Source: Paulownia fortunei (taxonomy: Eukaryota; Streptophyta; Magnoliopsida; Lamiales; Paulowniaceae). Taken from it: a DNA stretch of 64,000 nucleotides. A program made the translations under genes and the position numbers. Where the stretch lies: contig CM033115.1 of NCBI GenBank assembly GCA_019321725.1, positions 5,590,673 through 5,654,672 on the forward strand, written 5' to 3'. Shown here in pieces: positions 34,001-44,693 of the stretch (its first letter is position 1; every line of letters begins with the position of its first letter). Under the pieces are notes generated by a model. It was given only the letters and a program-made list of their open reading frames with translations. It had not been told where the DNA came from and did not search any database.

Positions 34001-34262
34001 TAAGAAAGATGACGGAGGAGGGGTAGCGAGGAATAGGGAGAAAGAGATGATGGGGTGGGGAAGTAGAGGAGAGAGAGCAAGGAGAGAGAGGATGGTGGGA
34101 GAGACGGTGGGGAGGAAGGTGGACATCAGAGGGGAGAGAGAAGGAAACTACAATGGATCCGAGTGAGATCTGAGAGAGAGAGAGAGAGAATTGGGTGGGA
34201 GAAGTTGGCAGAGATGACGCAAACGAAAAGGAAAGGGCTTGAGGACAATAGGGAGAAATGAT
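34000..34262 (+). repeat. Purine-rich tract with (GA)9 microsatellite
   Basis: A strand-asymmetric stretch, almost all G and A on the plus strand, with a perfect (GA)n run at 34172-34189. It is flanked on the left by a pyrimidine-rich stretch (33890-33990). The frames it opens on the minus strand are Ser/Pro/Leu low complexity and are not taken as genes. Confidence 0.7.
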
Positions 34263-35348
34263 CAAATATTCTGAGTGGGCATTAGATTCCTGCTATATGC
34301 TTTTTTTCCTTGAAGACACAAATGTTCAGCATTAGTTGAATCCTAACACAACTGTCCACAAGGATGGACGTGATCAAGGAAATTATCCCTTAAATTTACG
34401 GTTCCTTAAATTTGGCATTCTGATAATTTTAGTCAGAACATAAGGGACCATAATAGTAATTTACCACTCACATGCCTCGCATATGACCCTTAAACCAACA
34501 TTCACATAATAATGTGACTTAGGTTGTGTAATTTTCATTTACGGTTCAAATATTTTTGGAACGGAGAAAGAAAGTATATGCTAGCAACGCCCAGCCAACA
34601 TTTAGAAGGGTCATTCATTTAACTCAAAAAATAAATCGGATCAAGAATCACCAGTTTAATCGCGAGTACACCATAGTCGAACCAATTACGTCATAACTAA
34701 TAATTAAAATACTAAAAATATGTTAACCCAACAAAAAAATGTGTATGTTCAAATATTCCAATTATTTTTGGAATTTTAAATATCCCTAAGTCGAACAATA
34801 AATCAACACACTTAACATTCTAAAACAATATTAAAGACAAAAAGATAACATAGTCAACAATAATTGTGACTGTTAAATAAAATTGACCTAAGTTTCATTG
34901 TCACCAAATAGTGAACTACTTATTCTTGAAACAGTTTTGTGTTTAATGCTTAGCTTAAGGGATGATATTTTCTAGAAATGGTGGCGATCAGAAAAGGAGA
35001 ATGAGATTAGGAACTTACATTATGAATTCATTATTTTAATTAAGATGATAATTTAAATTTTTTTTTTTAAGAAAATGAAATCTTAATTTGAAACCTTCCA
35101 ATGATGTGTCTATTTTCTGAATCACTGAATGTTCACCTAAATTAATGAAATGGATAAATATATTGACAACCTACAACGAATCAACTCATCCCTGTATCAT
35201 GAAAACTAGTAAAAACTAATGTACGAAATATATTCAACAAAATTTTCTCCCCAAATACCATTATTACATACATAGTTGATATGCTATACAAACTGCTATT
35301 GATATGATTGTCATACTAAAACTTTCACATGTAGTATCCTTAAGAGTT
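34263..35348. other. Intergenic region downstream of the DUF247 gene
   Basis: AT-rich, without recognisable repeat or gene. It probably contains the 3' untranslated region of the minus-strand DUF247 gene next to 35348, but no polyadenylation site is certain. Confidence 0.4.
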
Positions 35349-36638
35349 TTAGACTACCTGAAGTATAGAAAATACAGTTTGTGTTAGAGTGAGTAAAAGA
35401 AGCACAATAGCAACAAGAATGGATATAATTGCCCAAGGACTATTCAAATAGTTTTGCCTTAATTTGGCCATCCATCTATTTCTACGTTTCTTGCAATGGA
35501 GGTTCACGTCATGAAAAATTTTGTCATAAATAAAACGTTTGCCAGGACCCGTGACTGATTCTGTAAGTTTGTTGATCATGTTGGCCACCACTTCATCGTC
35601 ACCCACCCAATTGTCAATAATCCTATAGCGAGAAAGTATTTCAACATCTCTTGAAGAATCAATTAGGCAATTCAAGAACATCATATAATCCGTCACAAAA
35701 CTGAATTTCGTGTCTTGAAAATATTGCTCATATGCAACCATATTCCTGAGAAGAGACTCTGTTCTATCTTCAATTCTCAAAGGTGATAATAGCATAGATC
35801 CATCGTTGAATCTTACGTCGAACAAGGTACCTCCTTCGTTTCTTTCAAACTTCACATTAGCTTCTGTAAGCTTAGTTGCACAATCGATGAATTGCCACCT
35901 TTTCCTTCTACCATTTGCTCCATCTTCTTGAAACTTGGACAAATCAACTGAAGGATACCAGTTACTGTGTATCAAGCCAAGTAAATGCTTTATGTCATGC
36001 AAACTTCCACTCTTATCCTGTGTGCGTCCTGTGAATCGGTGTCCAGGGTACAAATTATGAAAAAAATTCAAGAAAAGGTGGATCAATCTACTATGTTGAG
36101 TCGGAACCTCAATCAAGTCGAACAACTTGCACACAACAAGAAACGGGATTTGATTCTCAAATAACATCAAGTCTCGTTGCAAGCTGTCAAGGATCCAATC
36201 CATTTGGAAGATGGGATCATTCTCTTCTCGCAAGAATGTCATGTTATACTTTCGCACTAAGTCAATGATGAAGCAACCATCTAATACCATCATTTCAACA
36301 AACTGAGTTGCATTTAGGCTGATGGGCTCGGCATAACATTTACGTGCTTCTTGTTCTAGTGACGCAACAGCTGAGACAAATTTCTTAACATGCTCATTTT
36401 TACGCTGAAGGAGTAATTGCAAATATCGCAACTTGTGTTCCTCCATCATTATTAGGTTATCTTTATCACGATGATAAGGACCGATCGCGATAATCTCTGG
36501 TTCATAAGCCTTGTCATTGACATTCCGCAAATGGTTATGTACCCTATAGATAGAATAGTCTAATTTTGCCATGGAAAGCTGAGAAAGTTTTTGACTTATG
36601 TTGGTGGAGGTCTGTTGCTCTGTATCGTCGGGCTGCAT
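35349..36638 (-). CDS. DUF247 (UPF0481-type) plant membrane protein
   Basis: Single-exon frame of 429 codons from a true ATG (36636-36638) to TAA (35349-35351). DUF247 signatures in order: Tyr-Ser-Ile-Tyr-Arg-Val...Leu-Arg...Ala-Tyr-Glu-Pro-Glu-Ile-Ile-Ala-Ile-Gly-Pro-Tyr-His at about residues 28-56; Met-Glu-Glu-His-Lys-Leu-Arg-Tyr-Leu at 65-73; Met-Val-Leu-Asp-Gly-Cys-Phe-Ile-Ile-Asp at 117-126; and Asp-Leu-Met-Leu-Phe-Glu-Asn-Gln-Ile-Pro-Phe at 156-166. A hydrophobic C-terminal segment (about 402-424) should anchor it in a membrane. Length and order are normal for the family. One small oddity is His instead of the usual Pro after Tyr-Arg-Val. The biochemical role of most DUF247 proteins is unknown; some grass members are linked to self-incompatibility loci. 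It is the only gene here that appears functional, and it lies about 1.4 kb from the copia LTR. Confidence 0.93.
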   Translation of the reverse strand: MQPDDTEQQTSTNISQKLSQLSMAKLDYSIYRVHNHLRNVNDKAYEPEIIAIGPYHRDKDNLIMMEEHKLRYLQLLLQRKNEHVKKFVSAVASLEQEARKCYAEPISLNATQFVEMMVLDGCFIIDLVRKYNMTFLREENDPIFQMDWILDSLQRDLMLFENQIPFLVVCKLFDLIEVPTQHSRLIHLFLNFFHNLYPGHRFTGRTQDKSGSLHDIKHLLGLIHSNWYPSVDLSKFQEDGANGRRKRWQFIDCATKLTEANVKFERNEGGTLFDVRFNDGSMLLSPLRIEDRTESLLRNMVAYEQYFQDTKFSFVTDYMMFLNCLIDSSRDVEILSRYRIIDNWVGDDEVVANMINKLTESVTGPGKRFIYDKIFHDVNLHCKKRRNRWMAKLRQNYLNSPWAIISILVAIVLLLLTLTQTVFSILQVV

Positions 36639-38002
36639 ATTTGCTGAAACAATAGCTTATCAGTAAGATCTAGCAAAAGAGGCTTTTAATAGCTTATTAG
36701 AAACATAAAGATGTGAGATTTCTTAAAGGGCTGTCTATATCATAAATAGAAATAGTGGGTGCTTGATTGTGCTTATAAATTTCTTAAAATATTTTATAGA
36801 TATTTGAAAGTTTAAAAGATAATGAAGAATATTTGGCAAAAAAAAATTAACAGAGAAAGTTATAAACTGCCAAAATAAAATATAAGAGATTATAAGTTTC
36901 TGAAAAAAAAAAAAAATTGGAATTTTTGACTTATTTTAAAATGTGAAAGGAAAAAAATTTTAAGCTCACAATATGAACTTAAGCCAACATTATAACCAAG
37001 TTAAAGCCACGTACTTTACTTTACGATTAAGTTATTAGCCATATGGGTTCCAATTTGTGCTGGTTATTTGGCAATAGAACCTTTCCTTTTGATCTAAACT
37101 TACTTAATTCAAAGAAAGAAGTTTTTATATATGGATAATACAAATCAAAATAAAATCTTACTGTACCTTTGGCAAGATAATGTTTTTTGTTCTCTTTTAA
37201 TCCGAACAGTAAATTCCAAAAGTAATTCATTTATTTATAGAAATGGTAATTTTTGGAGGAAATTTCTAACAAACTCAAAAATTTTCAAAACACAAAAGAA
37301 AAGGAAGGAAAAAAACTTTTTACAGGAAACTTCATTTGCTCTGATTTTCATTTCTTAATAATCTATGGCTATAAAAAAAAAAAACAAATTTCTGTAATCC
37401 CACACAACAAAGAATATTTCTCAACTCCAATCCACAGTTAGTTAAAAATGTCGAGATAAAAATGATACCCATTTAAGAAAAGGGGATAAGACGAAACTCA
37501 CAGAAATAGTATTCAAGAAAGCCTTGAGAGATTTCTCCAGTTGATTTCTTATGTCTTCTTCTCTTTTCCTTCTGCTTTCATGTGAAAAATGAATTGTTTT
37601 TTCAATGCAGAATGGTTTGTGTCCAGCTCGAAGTGAGATACCAAATAGCAAATAACTATACTTTTCTTGCCACTTGAAAAAGATTCGATACTTTTATTGT
37701 ATGTTGAAGTTATCTGTTAATGTGATTCCCTTGCACCGTTGGAGATGGGCCGTGAAGAAAAAGTGTCATACGTGGAAGTAAATCGTATCCAGGAACCTTT
37801 TCTATTAATAGATTGTGTGTTTTAATATCCAAATTGTTGGAAAGTTTCATGAAACTATTCTTGAATTGCTTTTCGGTTGATGATGTGGACATAAAATGAT
37901 TCAAATGATATATCCCCTTTTTGCACGAATCAGATTCACCATTAGAGTTTAATTCACTCCTTGAACAGTATGACACTTCCATGCACAATTGAAGCTATGC
38001 TA
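36639..38002. other. Upstream region of the DUF247 gene
   Basis: AT-rich sequence that should hold the promoter of the minus-strand DUF247 gene; no TATA box can be chosen with confidence. Two open stretches on the minus strand (37442-37651 and 37710-37988, 69 and 92 codons) match nothing I recognise and could be chance frames or remnants of an exon. Before the copia insertion this DNA was continuous with 46098 onward. Confidence 0.4.
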
Positions 38003-39203
38003 TGTTAGTCAAGGATAGGATTGTTCAATCATAAAAATTAATTTTCTATGATTCAAACATCCCGTCAAAGAATCTTTGATCACAATGCGTATTTAACTGA
38101 AATTGATTAATTGGTTAAGAAAAAGTTTAGAAAGATTACCTCAGTAATGATTTCTATAATAATCTTTCGTCTGATATTGAATGGTTTCCTATCCCAAATT
38201 TATGCAGTTTTAATAAATTACAACTCTTGTCATTTAACCAGTCCTTATACCGGAGCCACCAAAGGGATCTGATCGGACCCAATTAGACTAAGCTCCAATA
38301 AATTAATTTTGACCCAGTCAACTCATGATCGGTCAAAATAATTTATTAATCTTGTTTCATTCCACTAAAGAAACGAGACTGCACTCTTAATCCAATTGGA
38401 ATTACTGAAGCTAATAATCAATTATATATATCCTCTGATTTATCGATCTTACATGTTACCCCCATCGATCAACTGGAAAAATTGGAATATGGTAAATTGA
38501 CCAAAACGCCCCTTTTCCAATATTCATAAATGCTCAACTTTCAACTTCTATCTTGACAGTCCCATGTGATCACATCACGTAATTAATTCAACAATTAATG
38601 TTGAATTACTGAGCTCAGATTTTACTGTCTATAAGAAGAACTCGTGAGATCATGATCATACCTATAAAATAGGTGACGGATTCCATATTACGAATATATG
38701 TTCTCCATTATTTCACTTTAATTCCCAAAATACCGAGATATTGACCATCAATCTGATCCCACTCATTGGTACTTCAAGAAACTTCATGTTAGTAATCGAA
38801 GTTCATTACTCGCTCAGGATTAAGATGTCACGTACGACAATCAAGTGAAATTAAATCTGTGTGGTCAAATTACAATTTCAATTTCACGTGGTCCAATCCA
38901 ATACATTGAAATGTATTTTCAATTTTATTACTAAGTCAAAGATAGACTTCTGTAAAATTGAAACGATCTTGTCAAAATAAATTGCCCACATTTATTTACC
39001 GATCGTGGACAATAATACTTTGGATTGAATTATAAATTGAATCTTTTTGTGTTTAACAACTTAAACACTCAATTTATAATATCAAGACAATCCATGGACA
39101 AATGCAAGCTCAAAATGATTTATAAATAAATCAAAACAAATATTTTATTTCAAAATGTCATATTACATAATAATTTACTCAATAGGCATAATACTATCCA
39201 ACA
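38003..39203 (-). repeat. Copia 3' LTR (1201 bp)
   Basis: On the minus strand it starts TGTTGGATAG at 39203 and ends CTAACA at 38003. It aligns with 44694-46097 but lacks 203 bases (those at 44877-45079), the whole length difference between the two LTRs; the junction is at about 38184. Confidence 0.95.
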
Positions 39204-39220
39204 ATCTCCCACTTGCCCTA
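39204..39220 (-). other. Copia polypurine tract
   Basis: The minus strand reads GGGCAAGTGGGAGAT just before the 3' LTR start TGTTGG, the usual copia PPT form. Confidence 0.85.
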
Positions 39221-40930
39221 GAGTAAATGAGACATGTCTAGTATGCCCATACATTCAATATGCCCCTCAAAACTCTTAACTGGTAAGCTCTTAGTAAATG
39301 GATCAGCAAGATTTTCTGCAGATGCAATCTTGCACACTGTCACATCTCCTCGTTGAACGATATCCCTAACAAGGTGATACTTTCGTTCAATGTGTTTTCC
39401 ACGTTGATGGTTTCTGGGCTCTTTTGCATTTGCCACTGCTCCACTATTGTCACAGTGTAAAGTTATGACCTGTGATGCAGAAGGAACCACCTCAAGGCTC
39501 AGCAGAAACTTCCTCAGCCACACGGCTTCTTTAGTTGCTTCACAAGCCACCACGTATTCCGCCTCCATTGTGGAATCAGCAATACAAGATTGCTTGATAC
39601 TTCTCCAAACAATGGCACCACCACCCAATGTGAACAATGACCCTGATGTAGACTTACGAGAGTCCCTATTAGCCTGAAAATCAGAATCAGCATAGCCCAC
39701 AGCCACCAATTCTGGAGCTGAATAAACTAGCATATATTCTCTAGTTCTCCGAAGATACTTTAGTATATGCTTTACAGCAGTCCAGTGCTCCGGGCCCGGG
39801 GTTGACTGATATCTACTGACAATCCCAACAGCATAACAGATATCTGGTCGGGTACACAGCATAGCATACATGAGGCTTCCTACTGCCGAGGCATAAGGAA
39901 CTTGCTTCATGTATTCCACCTCACTAGGAGTCTTAGGACAGTGCTCCCGTGACAAGTGAATTCCATGTCTGAAAGGCATTTGGCCTTTCTTGGAATTTTG
40001 CATAGCAAACCTCACCAGTATCTTGTCAATATATGAAGCTTGCGATAGAGCAATCCGTCTGTTCTTCCTATCCCGAAGGATATGGATTCCTAGAACATAG
40101 TTTGCTTCTCCCAAGTCCTTCATATCAAAATATTGTGCCAACCAGTGTTTTGCTGATATTAACACTCCTACATTATTTCCAATAAGTAGGATATCATCCA
40201 CATATAGCACAAGAAAAGTCACCTTGTCGTTCATAATTTTGTTATAAACACAAGGCTCATCAGGGTTCTGATCAAAACCATAACTCTTTATAGCTTGATC
40301 AAACCTGATATTCCAAGATCTAGACGCCTGTTTAAGTCCATAAATGGACCTATTCAGTTTGCATATTTTATGCTCTTGACCCTTTTGGATAAAACCATCT
40401 GGTTGCATCATATAGATGTTCTCGTCAAGATTTCCATTAAGGAAAGCTGTCTTGACATCCATTTGCCACACCTCATAATCAAAATGAGCTGCAATGGATA
40501 AGAGAATCCGAATAGACTTTAGCATAGCCACAGGCGAGAAGGTCTCTTCATAGTCGATTCCTTCTCGTTGGGTAAAACCCTTAGCGACCAATCTAGCTTT
40601 AAAGGTCTCTACCTTTCCGTCTACTCCTCTCTTTCTTTTGTAGATCCATTTACACCCTGTGGGTTTTACCCCATTAGGCATATCTACAAGATCCCAGACA
40701 GAGTTAGTGTACATGGATTTCATTTCTGAATCCATATCACTCCTCCAATGGTCAGCGTCTACGTCCTCCATAGCTTCTTTATACGAGGTAGGATCCTCCT
40801 CTTGTTCAGTGGAGACTGCCTCGAAAGACTCTCCATAGAGAAAGTATCTAGTAGGTGGTCGAAAGACTCTCCCACTACGTCGAAGCGGTGGAGGCTCCTG
40901 GATAACTGGAATCGATTGTTGTTCTCCCAC
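39218..40930 (-). pseudogene. Copia reverse transcriptase and RNase H, open but cut off from integrase
   Basis: A 571-codon open frame whose upstream end is a GTG, not a real start; it was part of pol. Polymerase: Val-Asp-Gly-Lys-Val-Glu-Thr-Phe-Lys-Ala-Arg-Leu-Val-Ala-Lys-Gly (about 103-118), Gln-Met-Asp-Val-Lys-Thr-Ala-Phe-Leu (catalytic Asp158), and Tyr-Val-Asp-Asp at 243-246. RNase H: Ala-Asp-Ser-Asp-Phe, Glu-Ala-Glu-Tyr and His-Cys-Asp-Asn acidic residues all present. The frame ends Met-Ser-His-Leu-Leu next to the PPT. RT copies element RNA into cDNA and RNase H removes the RNA. All catalytic residues I can check are intact, but the domain is out of frame with integrase after a deletion. 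Confidence 0.92.
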
Positions 40931-41430
40931 ACTCTAACCATATTGAATAAGTATACCGCAGTCTGTATAACATATCCCCAAAAGGATGTAGAGAGAGTGG
41001 AGAAGCCAAGCATGCATCTGGCCATATCTAACAAGGTCCTATTTCTCCTCTTTGAGACACCATTCTGTTGGGGAGTACCTGGTGCGCTCAGCTGGGATAC
41101 AATCCCATTTTCTAACAAATATGTTCTAAAGTCGTTAGATAGATACTCTCCACCTCGATCTGATCGAAGTGTTTTAATGTTCTTACCTAATTGCTTCTCC
41201 GCTTCATTTCTGAATTCCTTGAACTTTTCAAGGGCCTCAGATTTGCGAGCCATTAGGTAAACATAACCGTATCGAGAGTAATCATCAGTGAAGGTGATGA
41301 AATACTTATATCCACCTCTAGCTTGGACATTAATTGGTCCACATACGTTAGAATGTACTAATTCCAAGACTTCTTTCGCCCTAAGTCCCTTAGAAGTAAA
41401 GGGCCTCTTAGTCATTTTACCTTCCAACAA
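40759..41430 (-). pseudogene. Copia integrase, catalytically mutated and truncated
   Basis: A 223-codon frame. The DDE core shows the expected spacing but altered residues. The first Asp is Asn28 in Val-His-Ser-Asn-Val-Cys-Gly-Pro (family: His-Thr-Asp-Val-Cys-Gly-Pro; 41347-41349). The second is Asp91 in Arg-Ser-Asp-Arg-Gly-Gly-Glu-Tyr. The Glu is Lys127 in Asn-Gly-Val-Ser-Lys-Arg-Arg-Asn (family: Ala/Ser-Glu-Arg-Arg-Asn; 41050-41052), 35 residues after Asp91. After Tyr-Leu-Phe-Asn-Met-Val (about 40940) the integrase C-terminal region is deleted and the sequence jumps to the RT N-terminus in another frame. Insertion activity should be absent. One base is missing relative to the gag-protease frame near 41430. 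Confidence 0.9.
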
Positions 41431-42824
41431 GACTCACATACAGGCAGGGATTCCACCTTTAAATCACTTAAAGGGCCATCCCTTACTAGCCTCTGAATCC
41501 TATTTAGGTTAATATGACCAAGTCTTAGGTGCCATAAAAAAGTCTCATTAGTGGGAGACAACTTGATGCGTTTGTTAGATGTAGTGTGATACAATAAGCT
41601 GTCGGTAGGTTTTAAGATATACAAATCATTATTCAAACATCCCTTACAAATAAGGGCTTTATTTAAGAAAATATCAACTGCCATTGATGAAAAATGGACA
41701 TAATATCCTTGTCTAAACAATAAAGCAACAGAAATCAAATTTCTAGTAATATTTGGGATATAATAACAATTTCTTAAAACCAAATGTTTCTTATCTCTAA
41801 AATAAAGATAAATAATTCCAACAGCTCTTGCAGACACCACTGCTCCCATGCCAACTCTGAGAGTATGTTCCCCTTCATTGAGCTCCTTGGTTACTTGGAA
41901 CCCCTGCAATGTATTGCAAATATGATTAGTGGCTCCAGAATTTACTATCCAAGTATTAGTAGAATCAACCATTAAACATGACTCAATAAAGGATAACTCA
42001 CCATTTCCTTGCTTTTTCGAAGCTAGGTATTCCGGACAGTTCCTCTTCCAATGACCCTTCTGTCCACAATAAAAGCACTTCCCCTTGGGCTTGCCATCTG
42101 ACTTTGGCTTTTTCGCCTGTTGCTGTGGACCCTTCTTGTTAGACTTCTTCCTCTTATTACCTCCTTTGCCTTTCGGCTTGGAAGAGGATGGTCCAGTAGA
42201 AGTAACAGCAGGTGCATCACCACCTCTGGTCTTAAGAACATTTTCAGCATTTTGGAGCTCCTTCATCAACTCGGTCAGGGACATGTTCAGCTTGTTCATG
42301 TTATAGCTAACCTTGAACTGTGAGAACATCTCAGGAAGAGTCTCCAAAGCCATGTCAACCTGTGTCTCCGATTTGATCTTAGCCCCCAAAACCTCAGCCA
42401 CGTTAAACTGAGCGATCAATGCAAGCATATGATCTCTCACAAGCATCCCAGGTTTCATACGCATGTTCATAATAGACCTAATAGCTGCCTGGCGGGCCTG
42501 GCGTCCTTGGTGCTCGAACATTTCCCGAAGGCTCTCCATGACATCACTAGCAGTTTCCATGTTCTGATGTTTCTGCTGCAACACATTTGAGATAGATCCC
42601 AAAATGTAGCAGCGGGCCATCTCATCAGAATGGATCCACTTGTCATAGGCTGCCTTCTGTTCAGCCGTAGACTCCACAGTAGGTATAGGGGGACAGGGTT
42701 CAGTTAGCACAAACTTATGCTTCTCCGCAGTGAGAACAATCATCAAATTATGTTTCCAATCAATATAATTTTCTCCAACCAGTTGATTTTTAGCTAAAAT
42801 CATGGACAGTGAATTTCCAGACAT
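41412..42824 (-). CDS. Copia gag-protease-pre-integrase frame (470 aa)
   Basis: Begins at a good ATG (42822-42824). The gag domain (about 1-200) carries typical copia sequence (Asp-Glu-Met-Ala-Arg-Cys-Tyr-Ile-Leu at 67-75). A Lys-rich stretch (215-245) precedes a perfect zinc knuckle Cys250-x2-Cys253-x4-His258-x4-Cys263. Protease: Trp-Ile-Val-Asn-Ser-Gly-Ala-Thr-Asn-His at 292-301, where the catalytic residue should be Asp; the codon AAT (41940-41942) makes it Asn295. A pre-integrase domain follows (Phe-Leu-Trp-His-Leu-Arg-Leu-Gly-His-Ile). The frame ends early at Cys-Glu-Ser-Cys-Trp-Lys-Val-Lys-stop because one T is missing from 'tgtttggaa'. Gag could still be made and bind RNA; the protease is expected to be dead. 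Confidence 0.92.
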   Translation of the reverse strand: MSGNSLSMILAKNQLVGENYIDWKHNLMIVLTAEKHKFVLTEPCPPIPTVESTAEQKAAYDKWIHSDEMARCYILGSISNVLQQKHQNMETASDVMESLREMFEHQGRQARQAAIRSIMNMRMKPGMLVRDHMLALIAQFNVAEVLGAKIKSETQVDMALETLPEMFSQFKVSYNMNKLNMSLTELMKELQNAENVLKTRGGDAPAVTSTGPSSSKPKGKGGNKRKKSNKKGPQQQAKKPKSDGKPKGKCFYCGQKGHWKRNCPEYLASKKQGNGELSFIESCLMVDSTNTWIVNSGATNHICNTLQGFQVTKELNEGEHTLRVGMGAVVSARAVGIIYLYFRDKKHLVLRNCYYIPNITRNLISVALLFRQGYYVHFSSMAVDIFLNKALICKGCLNNDLYILKPTDSLLYHTTSNKRIKLSPTNETFLWHLRLGHINLNRIQRLVRDGPLSDLKVESLPVCESCWKVK

Positions 42825-43754
42825 TTTTCTGAAATAAAATATTAAAATGAGCTATGCATGTAACAAATAAACTTTATATATATATAATACAAAAAAATGC
42901 ATGAGTAGACCCAAAACTACTGCTATATAGCGATTACCTAAAACCCCAAAATCTTAAACATATCTCTCTTTAGGAGAAATAAATGTGATTTATGGCTAGG
43001 TTGGGACCCTCCAACTAAATTAAATATATCTAGCATCTCATGCAATATTAATTTAGTATCGCATAATTTCGGCCATCATTGACATCATTTGAATATTCTA
43101 TAGGAAATCCCCATGATGTCTTTGATTTAAGTGTATAATCCTATATTGATAATTTTTTTTTAGTACCTAATTAATTACGTTACCTATAGGGTAAACGTGA
43201 TTAATTAACACTTAAAATTTATCACCACATTGGACCCAATCTAGTAACCGAAACAGTGCAACCCTCCTATAGGGAGACCAAATAAATTGGCACAAGGTAT
43301 ACACAATTCTTACTAATGGGCTAATAGGGGAGGCCATGGGCTCACTAAAATAGTGCACCCTCACTCACTTAATATTTTCAACCATTTGGTTTTTATTCAT
43401 TAATGATATCCTAACCAATTTTAACTCTTAAAATGGTTCAATCACTAATCATAATATTTAATTTTCTAATCTAATTAAAATTAGAAAAGAAAATAAATAT
43501 TAAAAAAATATGCATGACAGTATAGTACCTAGAGCGGTGTAAATTTGATCTACATGACATGTTACATGAATGACATTTAATTCACAAATTAATTAAAGCA
43601 ATAAAACAATAATTAATAAACAAGAATAAATTTATGGCCCATTCTTAAACACAAATTACAAATAAATTAAAGATCTAGTTGGACCACAAACCGGCCCAAC
43701 TCTTCAATTTTCATTTGCAAGATCCAGCCCATTAATTGATCCAAAACAAAAATC

Positions 43755-43840
43755 CGACCCGGGCATAGGAAAATCGACCCAGGCACAGGAAAACCGACCC
43801 ATGCACAGGAAATCCAACCCGTGCATAGGAAAATCGACCC
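43755..43840 (-). repeat. 20-bp tandem repeat, about 4.3 copies
   Basis: Units start at 43755, 43775, 43795, 43815 and 43835 with the form CGACCCRKGCAYAGGAAAAY. They lie in the copia leader. Confidence 0.9.
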
Positions 43841-44225
43841 ATTTCTGATTTTTCTTTTCTTTTTTTTTTTTTGAATCGGACCCCAATTTTTCAGCTGCCA
43901 TCGCCGGATTTCTCGCCGCTACCGTCGCCAATTTTCTCCAGCCACCATCGACGTACACACTTCGGAGCCGAGGGCGAGGACGTGCAGCGACTGGCACCAT
44001 CTCCGCCCGTCGCCTGAATCAGCGGCCAGCAACTCACCGTCGCGAAGGTGAAGCCGCCGTCGTCGCTTTCAGATCCAGGCGCTCAGTTCGCCGCGGTCGT
44101 CGACAGATGCAGCAACGGGCGATGCTGCTTTGATGCTTACCATCTTCTCCGCATGAAGCACGTCCAGAAAACTTCCTTCGCCGTCGATTGCTGTCAACAG
44201 CCCCTTCTTCAACAAATTTTTCTTT

Positions 44226-44420
44226 AATTGCATCCAAGTCCTCCGAATTTTGGAGAAGATACAGTTGAGTCTTCATCTTTTAATTGCAAGGAAGTCCTCC
44301 GAATTTTGGAGAAGTTGCAGTTGAGTCTTCATCTTTTAATTACAAGGAAGTCCTCCGAATTTTGGAGAAGATGCAGTTGAGTCTTCATCTTTTAATTGCA
44401 AGGAAGTCCTCTGAATTTTC
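44226..44420 (-). repeat. 56-bp tandem repeat, about 3.4 copies
   Basis: The word AAGTCCTCCGAATTTTGGAG recurs at 44236, 44292 and 44348, with a truncated fourth copy at 44404: exact 56-base spacing. The remainder of the unit is 'cagttgagtcttcatc' plus a T-rich end. Confidence 0.93.
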
Positions 44421-44679
44421 AGTTTATACAACAAAAAATAATAATTTTCTATTGCAATAAATCAAATCAAAAGGGTAATTATGGAATCGTAATCCACCCC
44501 TTTTGTTACAAGACTCAAAATACAATTACATCTCAAAAAAAATCTAAGGCCATAAATTGTTCAAAATTAAAACTCATTCAATCAAACAATTAAAATCATA
44601 TAATTCTAACACCGCTCAACTAACACATGTATAAACAAATTAATCAATTTGAAATACGCAAAGTAATATCAAAACCCAG

Positions 44680-44691
44680 GCTCTGATACCA
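44680..44691 (-). other. Copia primer-binding site (tRNA-iMet)
   Basis: The minus strand reads TGGTATCAGAGC, a perfect match to the common copia PBS complementary to initiator tRNA-Met, two bases inside the LTR end. Confidence 0.95.
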
Positions 44692-44693
44692 TA

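Larger units (their letters stand above)
42825..44679 (-). other. Long copia 5' leader with GC-rich block
   Basis: About 1.85 kb between PBS and gag ATG, unusually long for a copia leader. It has an AT-rich half (42825-43700) and a GC- and CpG-rich block (43880-44215) unlike the rest of the element. It also has two tandem repeat arrays (20 bp and 56 bp). Short frames (43704-44000 and 44034-44276, minus) run across repeats and are not accepted as genes. The GC-rich block could be acquired host sequence; nothing in it is recognised. Confidence 0.7.

Noticed and set aside
33926..34265. Two overlapping Ser/Pro/Leu-rich frames
   Set aside because: Simple translation of a purine-rich strand and a GA microsatellite; low complexity in every frame.
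37442..37988. Two short minus-strand frames as an upstream gene or 5' exons of the DUF247 gene
   Set aside because: No recognisable domain, no clear splice signals linking them, and DUF247 genes are usually single-exon.
39447..39677. Open frame on the plus strand inside copia pol (also 40295-40501, 40748-41260, 41784-41975, 42085-42323)
   Set aside because: Antisense shadows of the copia gag-pol frames; composition and position are explained by the minus-strand gene.
43704..44276. Two minus-strand frames in the copia leader
   Set aside because: They run through the 20-bp array and a GC-rich block, show no recognisable domain, and lie upstream of the proper gag ATG.
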